Part shown: piece by piece, positions 7,040 to 13,480 of the stretch
How the letters are laid out: each line of letters starts with the position of its first letter
How positions within the stretch are numbered: position 1 is the first letter of the stretch
DNA from: Bacteroidales bacterium
GTDB taxonomy: Bacteria; Bacteroidota; Bacteroidia; Bacteroidales; Paludibacteraceae
Direction: 5' to 3'
Length of the DNA: 13,480 nucleotides
Assembly: GCA_900771035.1 (NCBI GenBank)
Contig: CAAGML010000053.1
Coordinates: 1 to 13,480, forward strand
Position numbers and translations under genes: made by a program
Notes under the pieces: model-generated
The model's database searches: none
What the model was told of the DNA's origin: nothing
What the model saw: the letters and a program-made list of their open reading frames with translations, nothing else

Positions 7040-8874
7040 CGGGAAAACTCGGTTTCATATTGTCATTCTTACTGCTGTTCCATCTTTCGGTGTTTGCTCA
7101 AAAAAGCAATGAAAACACCGAGTTGAAACAAGCCGCACCACGTCCAAAGATATTCGTCAAACCTCGGTTTCATGGAATGATGCCTATAAGGAATGCACAT
7201 TCCGACCCTTGGAGTTCAAGGACGAACCGCAGGGCACATCCTGACTCGATTGCCGCATCAAAACCACTGACTAAAGACACGACAATCATAATAGACCCAA
7301 AAAAGAGCCTTATATATCTTGAACGAAGCAACGTAATACGCTTTGACAAGGATATTATGCCAGACATACAGGTGCTTGAGGGCAATGTCGTTTTACGTCA
7401 TGCAGGGGCTTTGCTCTATTGCGACTCTGCCTATCTGAACCAGACTACAAACTCGTTCGAGGCTTTCGGGCATATAAAAATGGTACAAGGCGATACATTG
7501 GTTGTAACAGCCGAAAATCTGGTTTATGACGGCAACTTCAAGACAGCCTACCTGCGTTACAACGTATGCCTGAAGAATAAGAATGTCACGCTTATCACGG
7601 ACTCAATGACTTACGAGCGAGACATAAACCTGGGCTACTACCAATGCGGAGGAACGATGAACGACGGCAAAACAACGCTTGTATCGCAACATGGCTATTA
7701 CCATACCGACACAAAACTTGCCGAACTCAAATACGATGTCGTGGGATATAACGAGGACTCACGCATTGAAAGTGACACGCTAACCTACAACACAGACACT
7801 AAAGTGGCTGGATTGGTAGGTCCTACTGTCATTTACAATCAAGACCACGACGACCCTGACTCGGTTCTCACTGTCATACATAGCGACCTTGGATGGTACG
7901 ACACGGAACGTGACCAGGCGGAGCTTCTCAATCACTCGCAGGTCATTCATGACCGTGACAATTTCATAACAGGCGACACCATTTTCTACGACAACAAGAA
8001 CGGTTACGGAGAATTGTTCCATAACATCGAGATGAACGACACAAGCAACCGCATGATGCTCCGTGGACATTATGGCTTCTATCAGGAGAAAGACGAGATT
8101 GCATTGGTGACTGATTCGGCATGTTTCATAAACTACGCACGACCTGACACCATTTTCGCTCATGCAGACACCTTATATTCTTTTGCCGTAGATACAAACA
8201 AAGTCGCTCTGGCATATCATAACGGAAGAATATATAGCAAACAGTACCAGGCAGTAAGCGATTCTATTATCTTCAATACGGTTGATTCGATTACACACCT
8301 GCTACAGATTCCCATATTCTGGAGTGACAGCATTCAGGTGACAGGCGACACAGTCCGCATCTACCCTAAGGGCGAGACGTTGGATTATGCGCACGTCAAA
8401 GGCAATGCCACGATAATACAGCAACAAGACACGATACACTTCAACCAGATTTCGGGCAAGGATATTCTGGCGTTCATCGCTGATTCGACGATTGAACACA
8501 TTGAGGTTCTCGGTAATGCGGAATCTATTTTCTATCCAGAGGACAAAGGACGTTTTATCGGTCTCAATCACATGACCTCCAGCAGTATGTACGCTTATTT
8601 CAAGGATGGCGAGATTCACCGTATAAATGTTTTTCCGCAGCCTCATGCGACACTCTATCCTATGGAGAAGATTGACGAAAACATGCTGAAACTCTCTAAT
8701 TTCACGTGGCAGATTGAGACACGCCCAGTTGACAAAGACGACATATTCAACAGGCCAAAACGTGCGACAAAGGAAGAACTGGAAGAACAGAAACGTGAAC
8801 TCAGAGAGAAACAGAAAGCCGAACGTCGCAAGAAACGTGCCGAAAGAGACAAGGAAGAAGAGAAAAAGGAATGA
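7036..8874 (+). CDS. OstA-like protein (LptA/LptD N-terminal type)
   Basis: A 612-residue exported protein of the OstA-like type seen in Bacteroidota, related to the beta-jellyroll LptA and LptD N-domain that carry LPS across the periplasm. Signal peptide 1-21 (LGFILSFLLLFHLSVFAQ). From about residue 95 there are repeated short beta-strand units typical of the fold: IQVLEGNVVLRHAGALLYCDSA, FEAFGHIKMVQGDTLVVTAENLVYDG, then many further D(S/T)xxY/F units to about 540. The last 40 residues (573-612) are almost entirely Glu, Lys and Arg, probably a long charged helix, which is unusual for a periplasmic carrier. The ATG at 7036 overlaps the previous stop; an in-frame GTG at 7027 is possible but less natural. 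The stop overlaps the next ATG (8871-8874). A role in LPS or other outer-membrane lipid transport is inferred from family and from the neighbouring foldases. Confidence 0.85.
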   Translation: MTGKLGFILSFLLLFHLSVFAQKSNENTELKQAAPRPKIFVKPRFHGMMPIRNAHSDPWSSRTNRRAHPDSIAASKPLTKDTTIIIDPKKSLIYLERSNVIRFDKDIMPDIQVLEGNVVLRHAGALLYCDSAYLNQTTNSFEAFGHIKMVQGDTLVVTAENLVYDGNFKTAYLRYNVCLKNKNVTLITDSMTYERDINLGYYQCGGTMNDGKTTLVSQHGYYHTDTKLAELKYDVVGYNEDSRIESDTLTYNTDTKVAGLVGPTVIYNQDHDDPDSVLTVIHSDLGWYDTERDQAELLNHSQVIHDRDNFITGDTIFYDNKNGYGELFHNIEMNDTSNRMMLRGHYGFYQEKDEIALVTDSACFINYARPDTIFAHADTLYSFAVDTNKVALAYHNGRIYSKQYQAVSDSIIFNTVDSITHLLQIPIFWSDSIQVTGDTVRIYPKGETLDYAHVKGNATIIQQQDTIHFNQISGKDILAFIADSTIEHIEVLGNAESIFYPEDKGRFIGLNHMTSSSMYAYFKDGEIHRINVFPQPHATLYPMEKIDENMLKLSNFTWQIETRPVDKDDIFNRPKRATKEELEEQKRELREKQKAERRKKRAERDKEEEKKE

Positions 8875-9530
8875 GAACTGTTGCTGTTTTATCAATAGAG
8901 AACAATGCTTTGCCGACTGCGCACAAAGTTGCCAATACCATTGCTGAGGTCATGAAATTCAGTGTTGAGGAGGTTGGACGGGAAGATTTTGCACTATTGG
9001 ATGAATGGGTGGAAAGTCATGATGCCGCATTGGTTGTCATAGGTGTGAATCAGAAAACCAAGATACAGCCCATCCTTGATATGACCAGAGGATTGAGAGT
9101 GCCTTATCTCTTTGTGCGTCAAGGGCAAGAGTTTACCTGTAGGCAAATAGCACTGCCTGTGACACGTTTCCTCGAAGATAGGGAGAAAGGTCCGTACTGC
9201 GGCTCTTTTGCCCGCAATTTCGATAGCAGTATCACCATTTTCAAACCAAAGGATTATGGAAGTGCGGCAAGACAAAACATTGAGTCAATAGGCAATCTTC
9301 TGAAAACTATGAACCTGAAATTCAATGTTACCGAAGGCCGTAAAGACAGTTCAGGCATTGAGATGGAAGCAGTTGCCAGCGACTGCGACCTTTGCATAAT
9401 CGGAGCATCGCGCGACTACGGTCTTGACGATATAATCTTTGGTCCTAAAGAACGTAAAATTCTGAAACATGCAAAAGTGCCGGTTTTGGTCGTCAACCCA
9501 CGGGGAGACCTTTACCCACTTTGTGATTAA
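8871..9530 (+). CDS. Universal-stress-protein-like, tandem domains
   Basis: A 219-residue cytoplasmic protein with two UspA-like alpha/beta halves. The first (about 2-84) starts TVAVLSIEN and has DAALVVIGVN followed by RVPYLFVR. The second (about 92-210) ends CDLCIIGASRDYGLDDIIFGPKERKILKHAKVPVLVVNPRG (172-212), the usual order of strand, glycine loop, helix and final strand in Usp proteins. The ATP-binding G-x2-G-x9-G(S/T) pattern is not clearly met, so nucleotide binding is uncertain. No signal peptide is present. The start overlaps the OstA-like stop (ATGA) and AAAAAGGA lies directly upstream. It is, with GpmI, one of only two predicted cytoplasmic proteins in the block, so a stress- or energy-sensing link to envelope work is possible but unproven. 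Confidence 0.75.
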   Translation: MRTVAVLSIENNALPTAHKVANTIAEVMKFSVEEVGREDFALLDEWVESHDAALVVIGVNQKTKIQPILDMTRGLRVPYLFVRQGQEFTCRQIALPVTRFLEDREKGPYCGSFARNFDSSITIFKPKDYGSAARQNIESIGNLLKTMNLKFNVTEGRKDSSGIEMEAVASDCDLCIIGASRDYGLDDIIFGPKERKILKHAKVPVLVVNPRGDLYPLCD

Positions 9531-9551
9531 CAATAAAACCCAATACAAAAT

Positions 9552-11222
9552 ATGAGACGAATACTTCTTTTCTTGTTCGCAATCTTCACGACCTTAGCGG
9601 TTTATGCGGAATTTAATTATCCTGTAGTGCAGAAAAACGGTCGTGACTATTATCAATATACGATACAGAGAGGCGATGGTCTTTATGCCATTGGAAAGAA
9701 ATTCGGTGTGTCGCAGGCTGATTTGTACAGTGCAAATCCAGGTCTGACTGAGATGATTCGAGAGGGAGACAAGTTGCTTATACCCATAAAGAGACAGCGT
9801 ACACGCTCAAACACTCCGCAGACCATTCATGTCGTTGAGGAGAAACAGACACCTTATTCCATCGCCAAAATCTATAACGTGCCTCTTGATACGCTCATAC
9901 GTTACAATCCAAGCATCCGCAATGGCATTATCCATACCGGTGACACGCTCATCATCTCCTACGAAAAAACCATTGAGCGTGGCAAGGACAACCTGAAGCG
10001 TTCTGACAATAATGTGGTCGAGATTCCAGAGACAATCATCGTGAAGGAGCGTGAGACTCTCTATTCGATATCAAAGACTTACAATGTGCCGATGTCCACG
10101 CTTTTTGAACTTAACCCTTCGGTTGAGGATGGACTGAAAAAAGATCAGGTGCTCCGTCTCAAGAAACCTTCGCAACCTGTTGCCGAGAACAAACAGCAAG
10201 ACTCATCACCTGTGACCGCGCCTGTCGTTGCACGGCATCAGGATGTGCAGGCTGACCCCAATGCCCTGAAAATAGCCTTCATATTGCCATTCTCGAACGG
10301 CAAGACCACCGAGTCATCCTTTATCGAGTTCTACCGTGGCTCTCTCATAGCCCTTGACCATGCGAGGACAGCCAATGCCCTTGACCGTGATGTGGAAATC
10401 TGGGCTTGGGACACCCATGGCAAGAGAGAGACCCTTGATTCCATTCTTGCGCTTGACGACCTCCGGAAGGTTGATGTGATTATCGGTCCTGGCTTCACCG
10501 TAGAGTTGGAGCCTGTGATACGTTATGCGAAGACCCACGGCAAAAAAATAATAGTGCCTTTCTCCTCACATATCGACAAATCGCTCTTTTTCGATAAGCT
10601 ATATCAGTTCAATCCTTCACAGGACTATTGGTGGAACATCGCCATACGTCGTGAGTTGAACTCCAATCCCGCAGACAAATACATAATTGCACATTGCGGT
10701 GACAGCCAGAAAGGCATGGATTTTTCCAACAAGTTGATGAGCATTCTCCGTGAACAGAAGAAAAAATTTGCTCAGGTTGACATCACAGCCCAAAACGTCG
10801 ACTCGCTTATCAGGGCTCATCTTGACGGAAAGACGGTGCTTCTGCTTGCCGACAATTCAGGGGTGAATGTCCGCCCTATAATTGACGTGATTTCGGAGAA
10901 ATATTACAACAACCTCACGTTGTGGGGATTCGGCAAGTGGGGAGCTTCGGCACGTCGTTTCGCGCCTACAGTGTATGGGTCGCTCTTCTATGATCAGGCA
11001 GACGAGGCATACGAGAACAAGTATCTTGCATTCTTCAAGCACAAGGCTGTACGCTCTGACGTGCGCTTTGACCTGTTGGGCTATGACATTACTACATTCG
11101 TAATAAACAAGAACGGCAAATTCCTTCAGTCCAATATGAACTTTGTCAAGATTGAGGGTCGTTGGCTGAACACCCGGATTTACCGTGTGACTTGGAACGG
11201 GCATACACTCTCTGCTGAATGA
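9552..11222 (+). CDS. LysM repeats fused to a type I periplasmic-binding domain
   Basis: A 556-residue exported protein. Signal peptide 1-20 (ILLFLFAIFTTLAVYAE). Three LysM peptidoglycan-binding repeats follow: about 35-79 (YTIQRGDGLYAIGKKFGVS ... ANPGL ... LLIP), 91-136 (HVVEEKQTPYSIAKIYNVP ... YNPSI ... LIIS) and 160-204 (IVKERETLYSISKTYNVP ... LNPSV). A linker rich in Pro, Gln and Ser (205-235) leads to a type I periplasmic-binding fold (about 239-540) beginning KIAFILPF, with the IIGPGF loop (310-315) and IVPFSSH (334-340). There are no membrane helices or permease partners nearby, so it is unlikely to feed an ABC transporter. The pairing of cell-wall binding with this fold recalls LpoA-type activators of penicillin-binding proteins (inference only). 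It starts 21 bases after the Usp-like gene, and its stop overlaps the next ATG (11219-11222). Confidence 0.88.
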   Translation: MRRILLFLFAIFTTLAVYAEFNYPVVQKNGRDYYQYTIQRGDGLYAIGKKFGVSQADLYSANPGLTEMIREGDKLLIPIKRQRTRSNTPQTIHVVEEKQTPYSIAKIYNVPLDTLIRYNPSIRNGIIHTGDTLIISYEKTIERGKDNLKRSDNNVVEIPETIIVKERETLYSISKTYNVPMSTLFELNPSVEDGLKKDQVLRLKKPSQPVAENKQQDSSPVTAPVVARHQDVQADPNALKIAFILPFSNGKTTESSFIEFYRGSLIALDHARTANALDRDVEIWAWDTHGKRETLDSILALDDLRKVDVIIGPGFTVELEPVIRYAKTHGKKIIVPFSSHIDKSLFFDKLYQFNPSQDYWWNIAIRRELNSNPADKYIIAHCGDSQKGMDFSNKLMSILREQKKKFAQVDITAQNVDSLIRAHLDGKTVLLLADNSGVNVRPIIDVISEKYYNNLTLWGFGKWGASARRFAPTVYGSLFYDQADEAYENKYLAFFKHKAVRSDVRFDLLGYDITTFVINKNGKFLQSNMNFVKIEGRWLNTRIYRVTWNGHTLSAE

Positions 11223-11908
11223 AACGGCTTTTCCTCATATTCCTTTTATCTCTGACTGTGCTTTCTCTCCGCTGTCAGCAGACCGGTAACACGCTGATTC
11301 TCCCTGAGCATGCTGTCGGAGTCACCGGAGGCATCAATCTGTCATTCTTCAATTTCAAGCCTGTCGTCTCTCAGCCTCGTATGCCCATAGGGGTTAATGT
11401 GGGAGTGCAGTACCGCATGATTTTAGAGAAATATTTTGGTCTCTGGTTCCAGCTCAATTACGACCAAAGGGGGTTCAAAACCAGTCTCAACGGCAAATAC
11501 ATTACGCGTGGGTTTGACTACATAGAGTTGCCTATTTTTGCGCATTTCACCTTTGGCAAACGCATTTTCCGTTTCCATTTCGATATGGGTCCAAGCTTTG
11601 GTTATATGATACATGAGAGCGAGGCTGTCGAAAGTGAATTGAAAGAGCTCTCATTGCCCGTAGCTCATCGTTTCGACTGGGGCGTGACCGGGATGTTGGG
11701 CTTCGAGGTGAATACGGCAAAGGCGGGTATCTATATGATTAACGTCCGTTACAACAGCAGTTTCGCCAATGTCTTCACACGCAGTTACCAGGATTTTTCG
11801 TTATCCACGGGTCAGAGCATAACCATAAATGCCGGTTGGATGTGGCGGATTAAACCAAAGAACGGTTACCAGGCTTACGACCTACGAGCCAAAGGCAGGG
11901 ACCTGTAA
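11219..11908 (+). CDS. PorT-family outer-membrane beta-barrel protein
   Basis: A 229-residue exported protein with a signal peptide ending near residue 18-20 (LFLIFLLSLTVLSLRCQ). Cys19 is not in a good lipobox (SLRC), so a lipoprotein is unlikely. The mature chain alternates polar and hydrophobic residues with aromatic girdles as in small barrels: VGVTGGINLSFF (33-44), IGVNVGVQYRMIL (57-69), FGLWFQLNYDQRGF (73-86), FDYIELPIFAHFTF (99-112), RFHFDMGPSFGYM (118-130), DWGVTGMLGFEV (153-164), IYMINVRYNSSF (171-182) and SITINAGWMWRI (200-211). The DYIELPI motif is typical of the PorT/OMP_b-brl_2 group. About 18 residues trail the last strand. It is translationally coupled to the LysM gene upstream, so the two products may work together at the peptidoglycan and outer membrane (inference). 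Substrate unknown. Confidence 0.85.
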   Translation: MKRLFLIFLLSLTVLSLRCQQTGNTLILPEHAVGVTGGINLSFFNFKPVVSQPRMPIGVNVGVQYRMILEKYFGLWFQLNYDQRGFKTSLNGKYITRGFDYIELPIFAHFTFGKRIFRFHFDMGPSFGYMIHESEAVESELKELSLPVAHRFDWGVTGMLGFEVNTAKAGIYMINVRYNSSFANVFTRSYQDFSLSTGQSITINAGWMWRIKPKNGYQAYDLRAKGRDL

Positions 11909-11921
11909 AAAATATATACAC

Positions 11922-13112
11922 ATGGCACAAACCGAAAAACTTTGGAATGCTAACTATAACCGTGTGATGGCAACGAACTTCGCACTGTTCTTCTCATTCT
12001 ATCTTCTCACCCCTCTTTTGCCATTGTATCTCAGCGAGACTTATCATGCCACGAAGGATATGATTGGTTTTGTACTCTCCGGCTACGTTTTGGTCGCCCT
12101 GCTGATGCGTCCTTTCAGCGGTTTTCTTGTCGATAGTTTTCCTCGTAAACGTGTGCTTCTCTGCTGTCTTTTTGCCTATTTCATTTTTGTCGGAGGTTAT
12201 TTAGTAGCAGGTACTTTGGTGCTATTTGCCGTTGTGCGCACACTTCATGGTGGACCTTTCGGGGCAGCCACTGTCGCCAACAGCACAATGGCGATTGATG
12301 TGCTACCTGCCTCGCGCCGTAACGAAGGCATTGGTTTCTATGGTCTGAGCAACAACCTCGCTTCTGCCATCGCCCCTTCAGTCGGTATATATATCTACCA
12401 ACTCACCCATAACTTTGACTTCCTATTCTGGCTTGCTTTCATTGTGGCAGGCATTGGCTTTTTTCTGGCATCACGTCTGAAGGTTGAGAGTCGTCCGATT
12501 GTGCAGAACAAAAGGAAAATCTCGCTTGACCGCTTCTTTATGGCCAAAGGGTGGTTTCTTGCGCTCAATGTTGCAGTCTCTGGTTTCTGTTGGGGTATCA
12601 TCGGCAACTATCTTGCCATATACGGCAAAGAGCATCTCGGGATAACCAGTGGCACAGGCACTTTTTTCCTTCTTCTGTCGATAGGTCTTATCACCTCGCG
12701 TCTTTGGGGCAGTAAATCGTTGCGTGAAGGGAAATTGGTTCAGAATGCCTTTGAGGGTGTCATTCTCTCCTCGTTTGGTTATCTGTTGTTTATAGCATAT
12801 CCAGGGATGGTGAGTTATTATGGTTCTGCCATTCTCATTGGTCTTGGCAACGGTCACATCTGGCCTGCTTTCCAGAATATGATAATCTCGATGGCGTCGC
12901 ATAACCAACGTGGTACCGCCAACAGCACGATACTCACCTCGTGGGATTTCGGTCTTGGCATTGGGGTGCTGCTTGGTGGTGTGGTGGCAGAGCATTTCAG
13001 CTACGACGCAGCCTTCTGGATGATGGCAATCGCACATCTTTTCGGGCTTGCCATCTTTGTTTTCATAGTCCGCCCGTGCTATCGAAAGTATGAAAAATCT
13101 CATTCCAATTAG
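11922..13112 (+). CDS. MFS transporter, probable drug or sugar efflux type
   Basis: A 396-residue inner-membrane protein with about 12 hydrophobic segments in two halves and a cytoplasmic loop near 185-205, as in the major facilitator superfamily. The MFS signature between helices 2 and 3 is visible at residues 63-80 (RPFSGFLVDSFPRKRVLL: Gly67, Asp71, Arg75, Arg77). R106 and the following GGPFGAATVANS fit helix 4. The frame is open back to 11829 inside the previous gene, but MAQTEK at 11922 is the natural N-terminus just before helix 1 and lies 13 bases after the upstream stop. The length and layout resemble arabinose-efflux-like (AraJ/YfcJ/YhhS) proteins; the substrate cannot be read from sequence. 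It is the last gene of the block, and no intrinsic terminator with a T tract follows it. Confidence 0.9.
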   Translation: MAQTEKLWNANYNRVMATNFALFFSFYLLTPLLPLYLSETYHATKDMIGFVLSGYVLVALLMRPFSGFLVDSFPRKRVLLCCLFAYFIFVGGYLVAGTLVLFAVVRTLHGGPFGAATVANSTMAIDVLPASRRNEGIGFYGLSNNLASAIAPSVGIYIYQLTHNFDFLFWLAFIVAGIGFFLASRLKVESRPIVQNKRKISLDRFFMAKGWFLALNVAVSGFCWGIIGNYLAIYGKEHLGITSGTGTFFLLLSIGLITSRLWGSKSLREGKLVQNAFEGVILSSFGYLLFIAYPGMVSYYGSAILIGLGNGHIWPAFQNMIISMASHNQRGTANSTILTSWDFGLGIGVLLGGVVAEHFSYDAAFWMMAIAHLFGLAIFVFIVRPCYRKYEKSHSN

Positions 13113-13139
13113 AAACTTTCGTTTCGGGGAGGTATGCGA

Positions 13140-13162
13140 TTTCAATAATTTCAATAATTTCA
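13140..13162. repeat. 9-bp tandem repeat (TTTCAATAA, 2.5 copies)
   Basis: TTTCAATAA is repeated perfectly at 13140-13148 and 13149-13157 with a partial third copy to 13162. It begins 28 bases after the MFS stop codon and runs directly into the inverted CACCTGAAAA motif. Confidence 0.8.
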
Positions 13163-13389
13163 CCTGAAAAGTTGAGGGGTATGCTGTCGGCTACGACTTG
13201 ATTGGTTTGTTGTTTTACGGGTATCATGTCGGGTGGTGTTTATTGATGATAAAATGGTTTGTCCACTGTTTCTGCGTCCTCACCCTTATATGCCAAATTC
13301 TGATGATTTTTTGACGTGAAAATGCGATTATTTTCAGGTGAGGGGTAAAATTTTTTTTCAGGTGGGTTTATCCTATGTCAGGGCTACGA

Positions 13390-13401
13390 CAAATGTACGA
13401 C
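13390..13401 (-). promoter_or_regulatory. Possible minus-strand -7 box flanked by direct repeats
   Basis: Read on the minus strand, 13397-13390 is TACATTTG, a full match to the Bacteroidota TAnnTTTG box. It is flanked on the plus strand by TACGAC at 13385-13390 and 13396-13401, two direct copies 11 bp (one helical turn) apart. No -33 TTTG is seen at 17-21 bases, and no good minus-strand gene lies within range, so this is tentative. Confidence 0.3.
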
Positions 13402-13426
13402 TTTTGGTTTGTAGCATTGTGGTCCA

Positions 13427-13453
13427 ATATCAATTATATCAATTATATCAATT
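13427..13453. repeat. 9-bp tandem repeat (ATATCAATT, 3 copies)
   Basis: Three perfect copies of ATATCAATT at 13427-13435, 13436-13444 and 13445-13453. The unit differs from the array at 13140 but shares its 9-bp period and TCAAT core. Confidence 0.85.
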
Positions 13454-13480
13454 AAAATCGTGGGGGTACTTTTTCGACAC

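Larger units (their letters stand above)
13113..13480. other. Repeat-rich non-coding end region
   Basis: No convincing gene in 368 bases. The region carries a diverged internal duplication: GAGGGGTA (13174-13181) then TGTCGGCTACGAC (13185-13197), and again GAGGGGTA (13340-13347) then TGTCAGGGCTACGAC (13376-13390). TTTTCAGGTG occurs at 13331-13340 and 13355-13364, and inverted as CACCTGAAAA at 13161-13170. Two 9-bp tandem arrays (separate entries) lie at either side. A T tract at 13351-13358 has no clean stem in front of it. Confidence 0.5.

Noticed and set aside
8302..8895. Minus-strand open frame of 197 codons opposite the OstA-like gene
   Set aside because: Phe-rich start is the complement of the Lys/Glu-rich tail of the plus-strand gene. 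No independent coding evidence.
13112..13125. GAAAC-TTTC-GTTTC hairpin right after the MFS stop as a terminator
   Set aside because: The stem is only 5 bp, AT-rich and without a T tract.
12471..13163. Long minus-strand open frame of 230 codons opposite the MFS gene
   Set aside because: It lies antisense to a clear MFS transporter. Its translation is rich in Lys, Arg, His and Thr without domain logic, and there is no promoter or neighbour in support.
13063..13227. Minus-strand open frame of 54 codons, starting ATG at 13227 and overlapping the 3' end of the MFS gene
   Set aside because: Part of it (EIIEII) is only the translated 9-bp tandem repeat. No ribosome-binding site is seen and the putative promoter is about 160 bases away without a -33 box. 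Homologues would be needed to revive it.
13140..13453. CRISPR array
   Set aside because: The repeats are 9-bp tandem units without spacers, and no cas gene is present.

Overview
The window looks like a chromosomal segment from a member of the Bacteroidota, most likely the order Bacteroidales. The evidence is the Bacteroidota-type promoter boxes (TAnnTTTG, here TACCTTTG and TAATTTTG), the A-rich and mostly Shine-Dalgarno-poor start regions, and family content typical of the phylum: a DUF5606 protein, GpmI, a SurA-like pair of parvulins, an OstA-like protein, a LysM/type I periplasmic-binding fusion and a PorT-type beta-barrel. I cannot fix the genus. All convincing genes are on the plus strand.

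Left part (1-1734): an AT-rich leader whose first ~50 bases look like part of a palindromic repeat; a DUF5606 protein gene; a tRNA-Lys (anticodon CUU) gene with its own promoter and a strong intrinsic terminator; then an unrecognised exported protein of 302 residues. The promoters of the DUF5606 gene and the tRNA share the same 13-base core.

Middle intergenic region (1735-2188): about 450 bases without a gene. It holds short hairpins that resemble REP-type elements, a 20-bp direct repeat with copies exactly 260 bases apart, a 9-bp inverted repeat just inside them, and the promoter of the following operon. A 10-bp perfect hairpin begins on the last base of that promoter's -7 box.

Main block (2216-13112): eight co-directional genes with gaps of at most 21 bases and three ATGA stop/start overlaps, probably one operon. 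The order is gpmI (glycolysis), a double-parvulin periplasmic foldase, a SurA-like foldase, an OstA/LptA-like protein, a tandem universal-stress-like protein, a LysM plus type I periplasmic-binding protein, a PorT-family outer-membrane beta-barrel and an MFS transporter. Except for gpmI and the Usp-like protein, all products are predicted to be exported or membrane-bound. The block therefore reads as an envelope-biogenesis cluster: foldases for outer-membrane proteins, an LPS-transport-type protein, a peptidoglycan-binding sensor or regulator, and an outer-membrane barrel.

Right end (13113-13480): non-coding as far as I can see, but full of short repeats. There are two different 9-bp tandem arrays, a diverged duplicated module (GAGGGGTA ... 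TGTC..GGCTACGAC), three copies of a TTTTCAGGTG motif, and a possible minus-strand promoter box flanked by TACGAC repeats 11 bp apart. I found no clear novel defence or mobile system. The most interesting unexplained signals are the two repeat-rich intergenic regions and the palindrome at the gpmI promoter.
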